Assembly (NCBI GenBank): GCA_020216575.1
Contig: JAIUYC010000431.1
Location: 1 to 5,000, forward strand
Direction: 5' to 3'
Source of the DNA: Coleofasciculus sp. S288
GTDB lineage: Bacteria; Cyanobacteriota; Cyanobacteriia; Cyanobacteriales; Coleofasciculaceae
DNA: 5,000 bases
Of this stretch, positions 4,788 through 5,000 are shown one piece after another. A model generated the notes under the pieces. That model was given only the letters and a program-made list of their open reading frames with translations. It made no database searches and was not told the DNA's origin. Position numbers and translations under genes: made by a program. How positions within the stretch are numbered: the stretch's first letter is position 1; each line of letters begins with the position of its first letter.

Positions 4788-5000
4788 ATGGATATCAAAG
4801 CAGGCTTCGTCGGAACCATTGGCAATACACCTCTGATTCGATTAAATAGCTTCAGTGAGGAAACGGGTTGTGAAATTCTCGGTAAAGCCGAGTTTCTCAA
4901 TCCGGGTGGTTCCGTGAAAGACCGGGCAGCACTGTACATTATCCAAGATGCTGAAGAAAAAGGCTTGCTCAAGCCGGAGGGTACAGTCGTTGAGGGAACT
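4788..5000 (+). CDS. cysK: Cysteine synthase (O-acetylserine sulfhydrylase family), 5' part
   Basis: The first 71 codons are present and the gene runs off the right edge; the family is normally about 310-330 residues. The enzyme is a cytoplasmic PLP-dependent synthase that makes cysteine from O-acetylserine and sulfide. [12 protein letters not shown] (9-20) is the family's N-terminal substrate-loop motif, and [11 protein letters not shown] (38-48) contains K44, the lysine that binds PLP. AAAAGGA stands close to the ATG (about three bases), but an in-frame TGA upstream near 4758 excludes a longer start. It could be CysK, CysM or a cystathionine beta-synthase relative, since the deciding C-terminal half is missing; cysK is the most likely name. 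It is co-directional with the peroxiredoxin but separated by a terminator. Confidence 0.92.
   Translation, partial: MDIKAGFVGTIGNTPLIRLNSFSEETGCEILGKAEFLNPGGSVKDRAALYIIQDAEEKGLLKPEGTVVEGT

Overview
The window reads as ordinary chromosome of a cyanobacterium, probably a larger-genome or filamentous type. Four copies of the octamer GCGATCGC (HIP1), several GC-rich palindromic dispersed repeats, a degenerate heptamer run and cyanobacterial-type proteins all point that way. A genus cannot be named from sequence alone.

Layout. 1-118 is repeat DNA: a MITE-like element with 10-bp terminal inverted repeats around a perfect 28-bp palindrome, then a degenerate heptamer run. A 58-codon gene (144-320, minus) follows, then a divergent intergenic region. 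A plus-strand DCC/DUF393 thiol-disulfide protein (619-1035) converges on a minus-strand pair: a V4R-like protein (1606-2091) followed 24 bp later by a Roadblock/LC7 protein (1210-1581). Upstream, still on the minus strand, are a Rieske-type mononuclear iron oxygenase (2250-3311) and a secreted DUF1036-type protein (3405-3845). A divergent promoter region separates these from a plus-strand 1-Cys peroxiredoxin (4026-4664). A hairpin terminator follows, then the 5' part of a cysteine synthase gene (4788 onward) that runs off the window.

How the genes may work together. The V4R/Roadblock pair is the only clear operon and looks like a small sensing or scaffolding module; no GTPase partner is visible. 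The DCC protein, the peroxiredoxin and the cysteine synthase all relate to thiol chemistry, but they stand in separate transcription units, so a shared pathway is only a loose inference. The Rieske enzyme has the metal-binding motifs of the pheophorbide a oxygenase-like group; its substrate is unknown.

Most notable points: a 30-bp near-perfect palindrome, of the kind seen as dispersed repeats in cyanobacteria, lies in frame inside the Rieske oxygenase gene; a small conserved-looking gene at 144-320 is easily missed because of its length; and the V4R/Roadblock operon has two dyad sequences around its likely -10 box. I see no CRISPR array, RNA gene, phage gene or defence system.
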